A stretch of 64,000 nt of DNA from Ligilactobacillus ubinensis (GTDB lineage: Bacteria > Bacillota > Bacilli > Lactobacillales > Lactobacillaceae), in assembly GCF_024160875.1 (NCBI RefSeq), contig NZ_JAIULA010000003.1:1-64000 (forward strand), in the 5' to 3' direction. Both the position numbers and the translations under genes were made by a program. Under the pieces are notes generated by a model. It had not been told where the DNA came from, searched no databases, and worked only from the letters and a program-made list of their open reading frames with translations. Shown piece after piece: positions 51,822 through 60,914 of this stretch. Position 1 is the first letter of the stretch, and the number at the start of each line of letters is the position of its first letter.

Positions 51822-53711
51822 CTAATCTACGTATTGACTAAGTTCTTCCCATCGATTCATTTTATTTAATATTTGCTCATCTAAGGTATCAATTTCTTGC
51901 TGTAATTCACCTAAATGACCATAATCGGTCCCAGAAATATTATTCATTTCTAAAAGAGCGGAGTTCTTTTTAGTCTCTAGTTCATCTATCTGCGTTTCTA
52001 GTTGAGAATATTCAATTTTTTCCGCATAAGTTAATTTCGTTTTCTTAGTTTCTGCTTTAGGTACTGTACTCTTTTTTACTGTTTTCTTAGTATTTATCTG
52101 TGAAATATCATTTTTCTTTTTTTCAGCTAAATAGTCGGTAAATAAGCCTGTATAACGAATTATAGTACTATTACCTTCAAAAACTAATAAATTATCTGCC
52201 ACTTTATTTAAAAAATACCGGTCATGCGAAACAGTTATCACCGTACCGTTAAATTTATCTAGATAATCTTCTAAAATAGTTAATGTGCCGATATCAAGAT
52301 CATTAGTTGGTTCATCAAGTAATAAGACATTAGGTTGTTCCATTAATAACTTTAATAAGTATAACCGCCGTTTTTCACCACCAGATAAGTTGCGAATCAG
52401 TACTCCGTGCATAAAGCGTGGGAAAAGAAATTGTTCTAATAAGCTCGTCGTTGAAATACGCTCTCCATCTTTAGTAACTATGCTTTCACCAACCTCGTTT
52501 AGATAACTTATAATCCGCTTGTCTTCTGGAACACTTTCTGATTGCTGCCGATAATATGCTAATTTTACTGTTTCCCCGCGAATTATCTCACCACTATCAA
52601 GTGGCAATTCTTCGGTTAGTGCATTCAAAAAACTAGATTTCCCGGCACCATTTACACCCGTAATACCTATTCTCTGTCCTGCCTGTATAAGTAAATTAAA
52701 ATCCCGTAAAATTTTATGTTTTCCTAAACTCAAACTTGCATGTTTCATTTCAAGAACTTTTTTACCTAATCTTTGTTGACCTAAATTGATATTAACATCA
52801 TCATCAAATTGAACGTTGTTTAAATTCTCCTTGAGATCATTGAAACGGTTAATACGTGCTTGCTGCTTTGTCGTACGTGCTTTAGCACCTGTCCTCATCC
52901 AATCAAGTTCTTTTTTGTATAATTGCTGTTGCTTATGCTCCATCGTCAGCTGTGTTTCAACACGCTGAGCCTTTTGCTCAACAAAAGATTCATAATTTCC
53001 AGTATATTGATATAACTTTCCAAAAGACAACTCAAAAATTTGCGTTGCTACTTGATCTAAAAAATAACGATCATGCGTTACTATAAGTAATGCACCCTTA
53101 TAACTTGCTAAATAATCCTCTAACCAAGCAATCGAATCAAAATCTAAATGATTCGTAGGTTCATCTAACACTAACAAATCAGGAGCTTGAATCAGCACTT
53201 GTGCTAACCCTACCCGCTTTTTTTGGCCACCTGAAAGTGTCGCAATTTTCTGATCTAAATCTGTAATGTGTAATTGTGTCAAAATTGTGCTAACTTCATT
53301 TTCCACATTCCATGCATCTTCTTGCATCATCTTTTTTTCAGCTACATCAAATAAGCTTTGAAGTTTCTCATCTTCTGGATTAGCACTATATTTTGCTAAA
53401 ATCTCTTCATAGTGCCGCACGGTTTGAAACACTGGGCTAGCACCATCATACACTGCTTCAATGATAGATTTATTTTGATCTAACTGTGGGTTTTGCATAA
53501 GATAACCAATTCGATAATTATTCGGTTTAATCAAATCGCCCTTATCGGCTGGATCTATATTTGTTAAAGCATTCAATAACGTTGTTTTCCCAGAACCATT
53601 TGTGCCAATTAACCCAATTCGATCATGTTCATTAACAATAAAATTTAAGTCTTCAAATAATGTTTTCTCGCCATATGTTTTGGTTAATCCTTCAACCCGT
53701 AAAGTCTGCAT
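51822..53711 (-). CDS. ABC-F family ATPase (Uup-like)
   Basis: Soluble ABC-F protein of about 629 residues that acts at the ribosome or in DNA metabolism. Two ABC domains are present: Walker A GTNGSGKTT (near 36) and GVNGAGKSS (near 350), signatures LSGGQKKR and LSGGEKRR, Walker B LLVLDEPTNHLD and VLLLDEPTNDLD. The linker (about 240-300) holds a basic P-site tRNA-facing helix, and the C-terminus (about 545-629) is coiled coil, as in Uup. The start is uncertain: the ATG at 53711 has AGGAG 14 bases away, and the ATG at 53735 has no ribosome site. It lies between cca and thyA. Confidence 0.93.
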   Translation of the reverse strand: MQTLRVEGLTKTYGEKTLFEDLNFIVNEHDRIGLIGTNGSGKTTLLNALTNIDPADKGDLIKPNNYRIGYLMQNPQLDQNKSIIEAVYDGASPVFQTVRHYEEILAKYSANPEDEKLQSLFDVAEKKMMQEDAWNVENEVSTILTQLHITDLDQKIATLSGGQKKRVGLAQVLIQAPDLLVLDEPTNHLDFDSIAWLEDYLASYKGALLIVTHDRYFLDQVATQIFELSFGKLYQYTGNYESFVEQKAQRVETQLTMEHKQQQLYKKELDWMRTGAKARTTKQQARINRFNDLKENLNNVQFDDDVNINLGQQRLGKKVLEMKHASLSLGKHKILRDFNLLIQAGQRIGITGVNGAGKSSFLNALTEELPLDSGEIIRGETVKLAYYRQQSESVPEDKRIISYLNEVGESIVTKDGERISTTSLLEQFLFPRFMHGVLIRNLSGGEKRRLYLLKLLMEQPNVLLLDEPTNDLDIGTLTILEDYLDKFNGTVITVSHDRYFLNKVADNLLVFEGNSTIIRYTGLFTDYLAEKKKNDISQINTKKTVKKSTVPKAETKKTKLTYAEKIEYSQLETQIDELETKKNSALLEMNNISGTDYGHLGELQQEIDTLDEQILNKMNRWEELSQYVD

Positions 53712-53760
53712 CTTCTTGGTATTCACTCCTAACATTCAAATAGCTGCATTTTGTAACACA

Positions 53761-54972
53761 CTATTTTACTATTAACTTTTGAGCATATTCCAGTAAAGCT
53801 AGTTTTTCATTGCGCACTTTTCTATTGACAACAGCTAGCTCAAGTTGGATAAGCATTTTACCAAGTTGTGGCCCTGGTTCAATGTTTAAAAACTGGCGTA
53901 ACACATTGCCATCAACCACAAGATCTTTGCGACTTTTTATTGGTAATCCTTCATATGCTAACATTACAGACATACTGGTATAATCAGTAATATTTATTAA
54001 TTGAACAACCCGACACGCAACTTCCAGCATATCACGTCCCGTTAAATATTGTATATATGGTGTTAACTCATTAGCTAACATCGCTTCAACTGCTTTTTTC
54101 GCTTTAGTTACATTCATTTTTAATTCTTTTGAACATTTCCAAGCGTGGACCAATTGCCCAGCCTCCTCAGCTGTTAACTCAAAACAAGTTGCAATTAACG
54201 TCCAACACTGTTCTTCATTATCTAATTTAAGATTGGGAATCGTCTTTATTTTTTCTAGTCCGGCTTCCTTTAACTCAAATAGTGGGCAATACATATAAAG
54301 TTTTGTTTTCAGAAAATCTTCAAGACCTGCTCGCGGATTTTTACCTATCAAAAGTTTAATCCATTCGACTCGAATTCGCTCAACTGAAATTTTGGATAGC
54401 AAAGCTGCATTTTGGCTAATTGCAGTCAAAGTTTCGTTATCAATTTTAAAATCTAGTTGACTAGCAAAACGGACTGTCCGCATCATGCGCAAGGCGTCTT
54501 CATGAAACCTTTCATTTGCAACTCCAACAGCACGTAGCAAATGCTTATCTAAATCTTTTAAGCCACCAAATAAATCAATAATTTCACCGTTTGTTTTTAA
54601 AGCAAGTGCATTAATCGTCAAATCTCGGCGTTTTAAATCTTCATCTAATGAACGTACAAATTGAACTTTGTCTGGCCGGCGATAATCCTGATACGTTGAT
54701 TCTGTCCTAAAAGTAGTAATCTCATAGCCTGTTCCATGGTCTAATACCATAACTGTTCCATGTTCAATACCTGTATCAACTGTTTTAGAAAATAAGTTCT
54801 TTATCTCTTCAGGATAAGCACTGGTTGCAATATCAACATCATGAATTGGTAAATTTAATAATGTATCACGCACACTACCGCCAACAAAATAAGCTTCAAA
54901 CCCTGCATCACGAAGTTTTTCCAAAATAGGCAGAGCATCTTTAAATGGTTGAGGTAAATTTATAATTTTCAC
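53761..54972 (-). CDS. cca: CCA-adding tRNA nucleotidyltransferase
   Basis: Adds or repairs the 3'-CCA end of tRNAs. It has 403 residues. The class II head shows [14 protein letters not shown] (near 27-40), [10 protein letters not shown] with the DxD metal pair (near 45), [20 protein letters not shown] (near 111) and [14 protein letters not shown] (near 162). Body and tail are helical. The GTG start overlaps the dapB stop (GTGA), a translational coupling. It lies in dapB-cca-ABC-F-thyA-dfrA; dapB-cca is also seen in Bacillus. Confidence 0.96.
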   Translation of the reverse strand: MKIINLPQPFKDALPILEKLRDAGFEAYFVGGSVRDTLLNLPIHDVDIATSAYPEEIKNLFSKTVDTGIEHGTVMVLDHGTGYEITTFRTESTYQDYRRPDKVQFVRSLDEDLKRRDLTINALALKTNGEIIDLFGGLKDLDKHLLRAVGVANERFHEDALRMMRTVRFASQLDFKIDNETLTAISQNAALLSKISVERIRVEWIKLLIGKNPRAGLEDFLKTKLYMYCPLFELKEAGLEKIKTIPNLKLDNEEQCWTLIATCFELTAEEAGQLVHAWKCSKELKMNVTKAKKAVEAMLANELTPYIQYLTGRDMLEVACRVVQLINITDYTSMSVMLAYEGLPIKSRKDLVVDGNVLRQFLNIEPGPQLGKMLIQLELAVVNRKVRNEKLALLEYAQKLIVK

Positions 54973-55757
54973 AGGATATTTTCCAACCCAATCATTAACT
55001 CAGAGTAGTTTCTAATCTTTTCTGTTGCTACTGCAACACCTGACATAAATGAAATCCGATCAAAAGAATCTTGTCGAATAGTTAATGCTTCACCCTTACC
55101 GCCAAAAAGAACTTGTTCATGAGCTACATACCCTGGCAAACGAACTGCATGGATTCGCATTCCTTCATAATCTGCCCCACGTGCTCCTTTAAGAACTTCT
55201 TTTTCATCAGGATTTCCTTGATAATGCTCTTTACGAACTTCAGCTATTAATTTAGCCGTATTAAGTGCTGTTCCTGATGGTGCGTCTAGCTTATTATCAT
55301 GGTGCATTTCAATTATTTCAACATCTGGTAAATATTTTGCTGCTTGTTGTGCAAATTGCATCAAAAGGACAGCCGAAATACCAAAATTAGGTGCAATTAA
55401 CCCGCCTACTTGCTTTTTCTTTGCTAAAGTTTGTAATTCTTTAATTTGATTGTCAGTCATTCCTGTTGTTCCAATAACTGGAGAAATACCATTTTCTAAA
55501 GCAAATTTAGCATTATCAAAAACTGAAGTTGGACGAGTAAAATCAATCCAGACTTCTGGATCTGTAGTTTTAATATCTGAAAGCTGTGTATATACAGGGA
55601 CGTTTGTCTCTTTGTATGCTGGGTTTTCATTCAAATTTTTTTCCGTAGCCATCGGGTCAAAAACACCCACCAATTCAAAATTCTTATGCTCTAGAACCAT
55701 TTGAACAGTTGTATTTCCCATTCTACCTTTAAAACCTGCAACTAAAACTTTGACCAT
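54969..55757 (-). CDS. dapB: 4-hydroxy-tetrahydrodipicolinate reductase
   Basis: Second step of the diaminopimelate/lysine pathway, supplying peptidoglycan. It has 262 residues. Seen are [13 protein letters not shown] (NADPH loop, 4-16), [20 protein letters not shown] (near 95), [18 protein letters not shown] with the catalytic His-His and Lys (near 145-162) and [30 protein letters not shown] (near 190). It is the first gene of a five-gene run; AAAGGATG stands before the ATG. No other lysine-pathway gene is in the window. Confidence 0.97.
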   Translation of the reverse strand: MVKVLVAGFKGRMGNTTVQMVLEHKNFELVGVFDPMATEKNLNENPAYKETNVPVYTQLSDIKTTDPEVWIDFTRPTSVFDNAKFALENGISPVIGTTGMTDNQIKELQTLAKKKQVGGLIAPNFGISAVLLMQFAQQAAKYLPDVEIIEMHHDNKLDAPSGTALNTAKLIAEVRKEHYQGNPDEKEVLKGARGADYEGMRIHAVRLPGYVAHEQVLFGGKGEALTIRQDSFDRISFMSGVAVATEKIRNYSELMIGLENIL

Positions 55758-55919
55758 ATTATCTCATCCTTTACGTTAATTAAGTTATTCTACATTATTT
55801 TAGCACACTTAGAACAATTGAGAAATACATTAGAAATCGCAGCTACTTCTCGCCTTTAGTATTAAAAAAATGCTATTATAGTTGCACAGTATAAAATTCA
55901 AAAAGGAGGTCAAGTTTTT

Positions 55920-56804
55920 TTGAGTACTATTGAAGAAAAAGAAAAAATTAGCCTTTTAGATATTTTAATGATAACAATCGGTTGCGGAATGTATGCTTTA
56001 GGCTTCGTTAAAATCAACATGGCTAATAATTTGGCAGAAGGTGGTGTCACAGGTATTGCACTAATTGTGCGTTACTGGTTCCATATTGACCCTGCCTTTT
56101 CATCATTAGCAATCAACGTTCCCCTTGTCCTAATTGGATTACGTTATTTAGGTAAGCGTGCACTTATTTACACCATTTATGGTACTGGCATTCTTTCTGT
56201 TTGGATTTGGATTTGGCAACGCCTTTCATTTAGCATTAATATTCACCACGACTTATTTATTGCCGGAATTCTTGCCGGTTTAATCGCAGGTATTGGTCTT
56301 GGATTAACTTATCGCTTTAATGGCACTACTGGTGGTGCAGATATTGTTGCTCGTATCTTTGAGAAACAACGAGGCGTGGCAATGGGAAAAACATTATTAA
56401 TATTTGATACTGTTGTTTTAGCTGCTTCTTTAAGTTATGTCGATATTCGTAAAATGATGTATACTCTTTTAGCATCGTATGTTTTCTCACGAGTAATCAA
56501 CTTTACTATGGAAGGTGCCTATTCTGCACGCGGTATCATTATCTTTTCCGGCGCTAACGAACAGATTGCAACTGATATTATGAGTCAAATGGACCGCGGC
56601 GTAACCTATCTTGATATAGAAGGTGGCTTTTCTAAAAAGCCAGGACGCGCTATTTATTGTGTTGTAAGTCCTAGCGAAGTTACCGCTATAAAAAGAATTG
56701 TTACTCAGCATGATAAGTATTCATTTATCTCAATCTTTGATGTTAGCGAAGTAACAGGTGAAGGTTTTACTTATCGAGCACCTAATAAAAAGAAATTGTT
56801 CTAA
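55920..56804 (+). CDS. YitT-family membrane protein (DUF161/DUF2179)
   Basis: Membrane protein of 294 residues: five or six helices (about 16-210) with Gly-rich motifs NLAEGGVTGIALI (near 40) and GGTTGGADIVARI-type NGTTGGADIVARIFEK (near 137), then a soluble DUF2179 domain (about 215-285: YSARGIIIFS, RGVTYLDIEGGFS, KPGRAIYCVVS). Role unknown; transport is suspected in the family. The start is TTG at 55920, ten bases after AAAGGAGG; no ATG is near. It has its own transcript between divergent dapB and a strong terminator. Confidence 0.9.
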   Translation: MSTIEEKEKISLLDILMITIGCGMYALGFVKINMANNLAEGGVTGIALIVRYWFHIDPAFSSLAINVPLVLIGLRYLGKRALIYTIYGTGILSVWIWIWQRLSFSINIHHDLFIAGILAGLIAGIGLGLTYRFNGTTGGADIVARIFEKQRGVAMGKTLLIFDTVVLAASLSYVDIRKMMYTLLASYVFSRVINFTMEGAYSARGIIIFSGANEQIATDIMSQMDRGVTYLDIEGGFSKKPGRAIYCVVSPSEVTAIKRIVTQHDKYSFISIFDVSEVTGEGFTYRAPNKKKLF

Positions 56805-56816
56805 AATTCACTAATT

Positions 56817-56864
56817 AAAAAAACTCTGTCGCTGCGATTAATCCCTAGGTGACAGAGTTTTTTT
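56817..56864. terminator. Bidirectional terminator
   Basis: AAAAACTCTGTC and GACAGAGTTTTT close a loop of about 20 bases, with A- and T-runs on both sides. It ends yitT (+) and yaaA (-). Confidence 0.92.
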
Positions 56865-56911
56865 GTTGGTTTAAAACATTTATTTCTATAAGTTAAAATA
56901 ACTAATTATAT

Positions 56912-57664
56912 TTAATCTTGATAATCCCGTAAAAATACATACTTGTCTAATTGTGATAATTGTTTGACAAAATGATAATTACAGCCAGTATACCCTTTTA
57001 GCTCTTCTGATTTTTCAATTTGATTTTTCGCCATAAAGCTAACCATGTCACCACGGATTTTTTTAGCTTCTGTGGCGCGTACTACAACTTTATTTGCCTT
57101 CCAAACGCCAAATACGCATGTAATAAATTCATCTTCTGGTTTTAAATACGGTGTAATTGCCTTAGAGTATTCTTTTGAGGCTAAGTTTACAACCAGCTTA
57201 TTAGCAGTAAATAGCTCATTATACAGTTTTCTTCCCCAAAAATTATACAAATTTTTTGATCGGTTTATTTGAACTTTTGCTTGCATCTCTAACCGATACG
57301 GTTTTATACCATCAAACGGCCGTAATATTCCATAAAAACCCGATAAAATTCGCAAATGTTCGCTAATATAATCCAATTGCTTTTGCGTAAAAACATCTGG
57401 TGCCATTGATTGATACTGAATTCCTTCGTAAGAAAAAATAGCAGGTGTCAAGTTTTGTGTTAAATCCATATTTTGAATACGTGCATAGTTTAATTGTGCC
57501 AACTTGTCATTACATTTCCAAATACGCTTTATTTGGTCAAAGCTCAAGGCTTGAAGATATTGTAATATCTGCTCAGTATTTGCAAGATAGTTAGGTAGAC
57601 TTTGACTAGCGAAATCATCTGTAGCATCTACCATTTTCTTTGCTGGTGATATGATAATTCGCAT
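56912..57664 (-). CDS. yaaA: Peroxide stress protein YaaA (DUF328)
   Basis: Cytosolic DNA-binding protein of 250 residues that limits damage from hydrogen peroxide and iron in E. coli. It begins MRIIISPAKKM, and shows FSYEGIQYQSMAPD (near 80), LSGFYGILRPFDGIKPYRLEM (near 110-130), FWGRKLY (near 142) and VNLASKEYSKAI (near 160), the family blocks in order. Its start overlaps the bcp stop (TAATG), so the two oxidative-stress genes are translationally coupled, which supports the role. Confidence 0.93.
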   Translation of the reverse strand: MRIIISPAKKMVDATDDFASQSLPNYLANTEQILQYLQALSFDQIKRIWKCNDKLAQLNYARIQNMDLTQNLTPAIFSYEGIQYQSMAPDVFTQKQLDYISEHLRILSGFYGILRPFDGIKPYRLEMQAKVQINRSKNLYNFWGRKLYNELFTANKLVVNLASKEYSKAITPYLKPEDEFITCVFGVWKANKVVVRATEAKKIRGDMVSFMAKNQIEKSEELKGYTGCNYHFVKQLSQLDKYVFLRDYQD

Positions 57665-58107
57665 TAAACTTCAGCTAACATATCACTAGGATTCTCACTA
57701 GCATTAACATTTTCGTATGCTTTAGTAATTATTCCTTTTTCATCAATAAGATAAGTTGTACGCACAATTCCCATTTTTCCTTTTGTTTTTTCATGCCAAA
57801 CATCATAAGCGCTAATTGCATCTTTATCAGTATCTGAAAGCAAAGTAAATGGCAATTCATATTTCTCTTGGAAATTCTTATGTGATTTAACTGAATCCTT
57901 ACTGATGCCTAAAACAACTGCACCCTTTTCCGTAAATTGCGGATAGAGTTCTCCAAAAGAACATGCTTGTTTAGTACAACCCGCTGTATTGTCTTTAGGA
58001 TAAAAATATAAGACTACTTTTTTCCCTTGATAATCTTCTAATGTATGAAAAATACCATCTTGATCTGGTAATTTGAATGTTGGTGCTTTTGTACCTATTT
58101 GTAACAT
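57664..58107 (-). CDS. bcp: Thioredoxin-dependent peroxiredoxin (Bcp type)
   Basis: Reduces hydroperoxides with electrons from thioredoxin. It has 147 residues. The peroxidatic Cys44 is in PKDNTAGCTKQACSFGE and the resolving Cys49 lies five residues on, the atypical 2-Cys Bcp pattern; TYLIDEKGII near 120 is the late conserved strand. I chose the ATG at 58107, nine bases after AGGAG; the ATG at 58116 is closer to that site. It is coupled to yaaA by TAATG. Confidence 0.94.
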   Translation of the reverse strand: MLQIGTKAPTFKLPDQDGIFHTLEDYQGKKVVLYFYPKDNTAGCTKQACSFGELYPQFTEKGAVVLGISKDSVKSHKNFQEKYELPFTLLSDTDKDAISAYDVWHEKTKGKMGIVRTTYLIDEKGIITKAYENVNASENPSDMLAEV

Positions 58108-58183
58108 CCATATCATCTCCTAAACACTTTAATGTCTTTATTGTATCAATTCAGTTTATTCTACGTCAAAAAAGATGCACTTT

Positions 58184-58234
58184 TATACCTCACTAGGGTA
58201 TGCGTGCGCTTTGCTCATGCCCCGGCGGGGTATA
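58184..58234. repeat. GC-rich palindromic element
   Basis: A 51-base patch, strikingly G+C-rich against its AT-rich surroundings, begins TATACC and ends GGTATA. Within it GGGTATG (58196-58202) can pair with CATGCCC (one G-U pair), and ATACC/GGTAT and CCCC-GGC-GGGG can form alternative hairpins. No T-run follows on either strand, so it is not a terminator. It may be a REP-like interspersed repeat. Confidence 0.55.
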
Positions 58235-58287
58235 AATAGTTTGTTGTTAATCTGAGGAACTGTTAATCTTTATATTTTCAAAGGATA

Positions 58288-58296
58288 TGGTATAAT
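58288..58296 (+). promoter_or_regulatory. Extended -10 promoter of the recombinase-like gene
   Basis: TGG-TATAAT at 58288-58296 is an extended -10 with a perfect hexamer; the -35 is weak. It lies 41 bases before the start at 58337. Confidence 0.65.
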
Positions 58297-58336
58297 AACA
58301 TTGTTAGTTAAAGTAACATTTTATGGAGGTACCTTT

Positions 58337-59167
58337 ATGAACTTTCCGTATGCAAAAAGATTTCGCTATTATTTACAAAATGATAGAATGCTAGAAAACT
58401 CTACTATTAATGATATAGAGCATGATGTTGACGATTTATTTAATTATCTACGAAAATTCAATGTTTTATATCAAAACAATCCTGATCTTTCCGATTTAGA
58501 AGAAACCGATATTAAAACATACTTCAATATGCTACAACTAAATCGCAATATTAAAAATACAACGTATAATAAAGTTTTAACTCACCTTAATACTTACTTT
58601 ATATTCTTATTTCAAAATAAGCTTTCTAATAGTCTACCTACCATCGCTTTAAAAGGTTTAAAACGTACAAAAGAGTCAACTATTCGTTTAGATTGGACTA
58701 ATAGTATAACTGAATATCTAACCGATGAAAATTTGTCGTATTATACTCGAATGGTATTATTATTAATTAGCCATTTTTACACTATTACAGAAATACTCCA
58801 ACCAAATTTTTATCAAGTTGTAGCACGTGAAAATTTTGCTGATTCAGAACTAAAATTTCTTACGGCATATAATAGTTTCCTTGCTCCTCTTCAAAAAAAA
58901 CAAGGCACTTCAAATCTATTTTTAAAACAACATATCAATTTAGCTGATCCATGTCTCACCCTCCCTGCTTTACACAAATATCTAAAAAAAGATCAGCCCA
59001 AAATTAATATTACACTTCAGCCTAGACAACTTTATCAAAATGCTATTTGTTATTTTATAATCAGCCACCAAGAGTTAAGTGACTCTACCTTATCAAATCG
59101 TTTACGCTTACAAAGTGCTTCGCTTAATTACTATCGGCAATTAAATGGTAACTTTTTCAAGAGTTAA
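58337..59167 (+). CDS. Tyrosine recombinase-like protein lacking catalytic residues
   Basis: Protein of 276 residues shaped like XerC/D: a SAM-like core-binding domain at about 5-95 (DVDDLFNYLRKF, DIKTYFNMLQLNRNIKNTTYNKVLTHLNTYF) and a C-terminal part where the recombinase domain would be. The expected residues are missing: YATGLRVSE-type reads SHFYTITE (Arg lost), the H-x-x-R box reads QPRQLYQ, and no LLGH-x-Y block is seen. It should not recombine DNA. Similar inactive Xer-like proteins are encoded near scpAB in some Lactobacillales. The ATG at 58337 follows GGAGG by seven bases; the frame opens earlier at 58301. It has its own promoter and a long terminator hairpin. Confidence 0.75.
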   Translation: MNFPYAKRFRYYLQNDRMLENSTINDIEHDVDDLFNYLRKFNVLYQNNPDLSDLEETDIKTYFNMLQLNRNIKNTTYNKVLTHLNTYFIFLFQNKLSNSLPTIALKGLKRTKESTIRLDWTNSITEYLTDENLSYYTRMVLLLISHFYTITEILQPNFYQVVARENFADSELKFLTAYNSFLAPLQKKQGTSNLFLKQHINLADPCLTLPALHKYLKKDQPKINITLQPRQLYQNAICYFIISHQELSDSTLSNRLRLQSASLNYYRQLNGNFFKS

Positions 59168-59181
59168 TTTCGTATGATTGC

Positions 59182-59281
59182 AAAAAAACACCCATACATC
59201 TAATTAAAGTAATCTTTAAATGCTAGACTAAAACCTAACATTTGTCCCTTACTTTAACGCTCTGATGTATGAGTGTTTTTT
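59182..59281. terminator. 100-base nested hairpin, probable bidirectional terminator
   Basis: Outer stem AAAACAC-x-CATACATC pairs with GATGTATG-x-GTGTTTT, a middle stem TTAAAGTAA (59204-59212) with TTACTTTAA (59249-59257), and an inner AAATG (59218-59222) with CATTT (59239-59243). A- and T-runs flank both ends, between the convergent recombinase-like gene and ribU. Confidence 0.75.
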
Positions 59282-59294
59282 ATTAATTACCCTA

Positions 59295-59879
59295 TTAATG
59301 TGTTGAGAGTTGTCGTGCTTTAGCTTGTAACCAAGCATGTAATTTTACATAAATCACTGCAAATAATGCACTTACAACCACACCTTTTATAAGATTAAAA
59401 GGTACAACTCCAAATAAAATAAGTTGATTTAAAGGTACACTTAATTTCATTCCTAGAACTGCAATATATAACGGTGTAATAACAGTCCAGTTAGCTATAG
59501 ATAAGAAAAAGGTTAAACTTGTTGTTCCCGCTATAGTAGCTAAAGTATAATCTTTTATACCTGCATTAATTTTTTTATTCAATACATAATAAATTGGAAG
59601 ACATAAAGCAAAACTAGCTAATAAATTAGTTCCAACACCAATTATGCTAGCAACTGAGATACCTGAAATAATCAAATACAAAATTGAACGAACGATCGCA
59701 ATCATTACACCACCTAATGGACCCAGTGTAAAAAAACCAAGTAAAATAGGAATGTCCGCAAAATCAATTTTCATCCATGGTACTAATGGAATAATTGAAA
59801 ATGATAAAAACATCAATAAATAAGATATTGCCGCTAAGCACGCTATTATAACGTACTTTCTAGTTGATAAATGACTCAT
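59295..59879 (-). CDS. ribU: Riboflavin ECF transporter S-component RibU
   Basis: Membrane riboflavin-binding subunit of an ECF importer, 194 residues with six helices. Family segments are VPWMKIDFADIPILLGFFTLGPLGGVMIAIVRSILYLI (near 45-85) and PLNQLILFGVVPFNLIKGVVVSALFAVIYVKL near the end. An FMN riboswitch with terminator directly upstream fixes the substrate as riboflavin with high confidence. I chose the ATG at 59879, after AGGAGGG by six bases; the longer frame runs into the riboswitch terminator. EcfA/A'/T are not in the window, and no riboflavin synthesis genes are here, so uptake may be the main source. Confidence 0.96.
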   Translation of the reverse strand: MSHLSTRKYVIIACLAAISYLLMFLSFSIIPLVPWMKIDFADIPILLGFFTLGPLGGVMIAIVRSILYLIISGISVASIIGVGTNLLASFALCLPIYYVLNKKINAGIKDYTLATIAGTTSLTFFLSIANWTVITPLYIAVLGMKLSVPLNQLILFGVVPFNLIKGVVVSALFAVIYVKLHAWLQAKARQLSTH

Positions 59880-59931
59880 AATAAGCCCTCCTATTATAAC
59901 AGGTATATCTTCATGCAAAATTTTATCTAAC

Positions 59932-59968
59932 AAAAAAACTCTATTGCCGTTTCAGAGCAATAGAGTTT
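59932..59968 (-). terminator. Riboswitch-controlled terminator in the ribU leader
   Basis: AACTCTATTGC pairs with GCAATAGAGTT across a 9-base loop, followed on the minus strand by TTTTTTT. It lies between the FMN aptamer and the ribU start and would be the off switch when FMN is bound. Confidence 0.9.
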
Positions 59969-59997
59969 TCATTTTACTTTTCTCGTTAAATAAAACC

Positions 59998-60112
59998 CTA
60001 TCTTCTTTCATCCAGACTATACTGTCGGTATTGGAGTTTCACCAATTCAACCTCTAACGAGGGTCGCGGACTATACCGCCGGTCGGGAATTTCACCCTGC
60101 CCTGAAGATAAA
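59998..60112 (-). promoter_or_regulatory. FMN riboswitch (RFN element)
   Basis: On the minus strand the aptamer is closed by ATCTTC/GAAGAT (60104-60109 with 60000-60005) and contains the conserved GGGCAGGGTGAAATTCCC, GACCGGCGGT, AGTCCGCGACCC, GGTGAAACTCC and AGTCTGGATG blocks in order. A terminator follows about 30 bases on. It switches ribU off when FMN is plentiful. Confidence 0.97.
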
Positions 60113-60185
60113 CCAAAATATATTAATTTATACGATTATATTACCATAGCTTCAGTATAAAAACAAGTTAATTTTTAAATATTTA

Positions 60186-60914
60186 TTACTTAAATTTTGT
60201 CGTTAGTTCTTTAAGCCGTTCAACTTCTGCATTTGTTAGTTTTCTATACTTTCCAGCGCTAAGTCCGGTTAAATCAAGAAAGCCATATTGCTCTCTTTTA
60301 AGTTTTTGCACAGGATATCCCAATGCTTTAAACATTTTTTTAACTTGATGATATCTACCTTCATGAATCGTCAATTGCACAATCGATGTTTTCTTATTTT
60401 TATCACTACTTAAAACCTTAGCCTTAGCTCGCGCTGTTTTTTTGCCGTCAATCATTACTCCTAAGCGTAATTTCTTCAAATCATCGTTTTTAAGCAGCCC
60501 TGTTACCTTAGCCACATATACTTTATCAACCTTATAGCGCGGATGCATTAAAATATTGGCAAGCTGTCCGTCATTTGTTAATAATAAAATACCAGATGTG
60601 TCGTAATCAAGTCTTCCAATCGGATAAATACGTTCAGGTATATCTTTAAAATAGTCAGTTACCACTTTACGGCCTTTATCATCACTAACTGCTGAAATAA
60701 CACTGCGTGGTTTGTAAAAAAGATAGTAGACTTTTTTCTCTACATCAATCCCCTGACCATTTACTAAGATAACATCACTGCTGTCAACTTTAGTACCTAG
60801 TTCATGAATAACTTGGCCATTAACACTAACTTTACCTTCTAAAATCATTTTTTCACTTGAACGACGTGATGCAATTCCAGCATTTGCCATTACTTTTTGT
60901 AGTCTCTCCGCCAT
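60186..60914 (-). CDS. rluB: 23S rRNA pseudouridine synthase RluB
   Basis: Converts a uridine of 23S rRNA (2605 region in E. coli) to pseudouridine. It has 242 residues. The S4 domain is at about 1-60 (RLQKVMANAGIASRRSSEKMI), then the catalytic PIGRLDYDTSGILLLTNDG (Asp near 105) and GRYHQVKKMFKALGYPVQKLKREQYG near 190-215. The start overlaps the scpB stop (TAATG). It ends the run cvfB-xerD-ribT-scpA-scpB-rluB; no clear terminator follows before the riboswitch. Confidence 0.95.
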   Translation of the reverse strand: MAERLQKVMANAGIASRRSSEKMILEGKVSVNGQVIHELGTKVDSSDVILVNGQGIDVEKKVYYLFYKPRSVISAVSDDKGRKVVTDYFKDIPERIYPIGRLDYDTSGILLLTNDGQLANILMHPRYKVDKVYVAKVTGLLKNDDLKKLRLGVMIDGKKTARAKAKVLSSDKNKKTSIVQLTIHEGRYHQVKKMFKALGYPVQKLKREQYGFLDLTGLSAGKYRKLTNAEVERLKELTTKFK

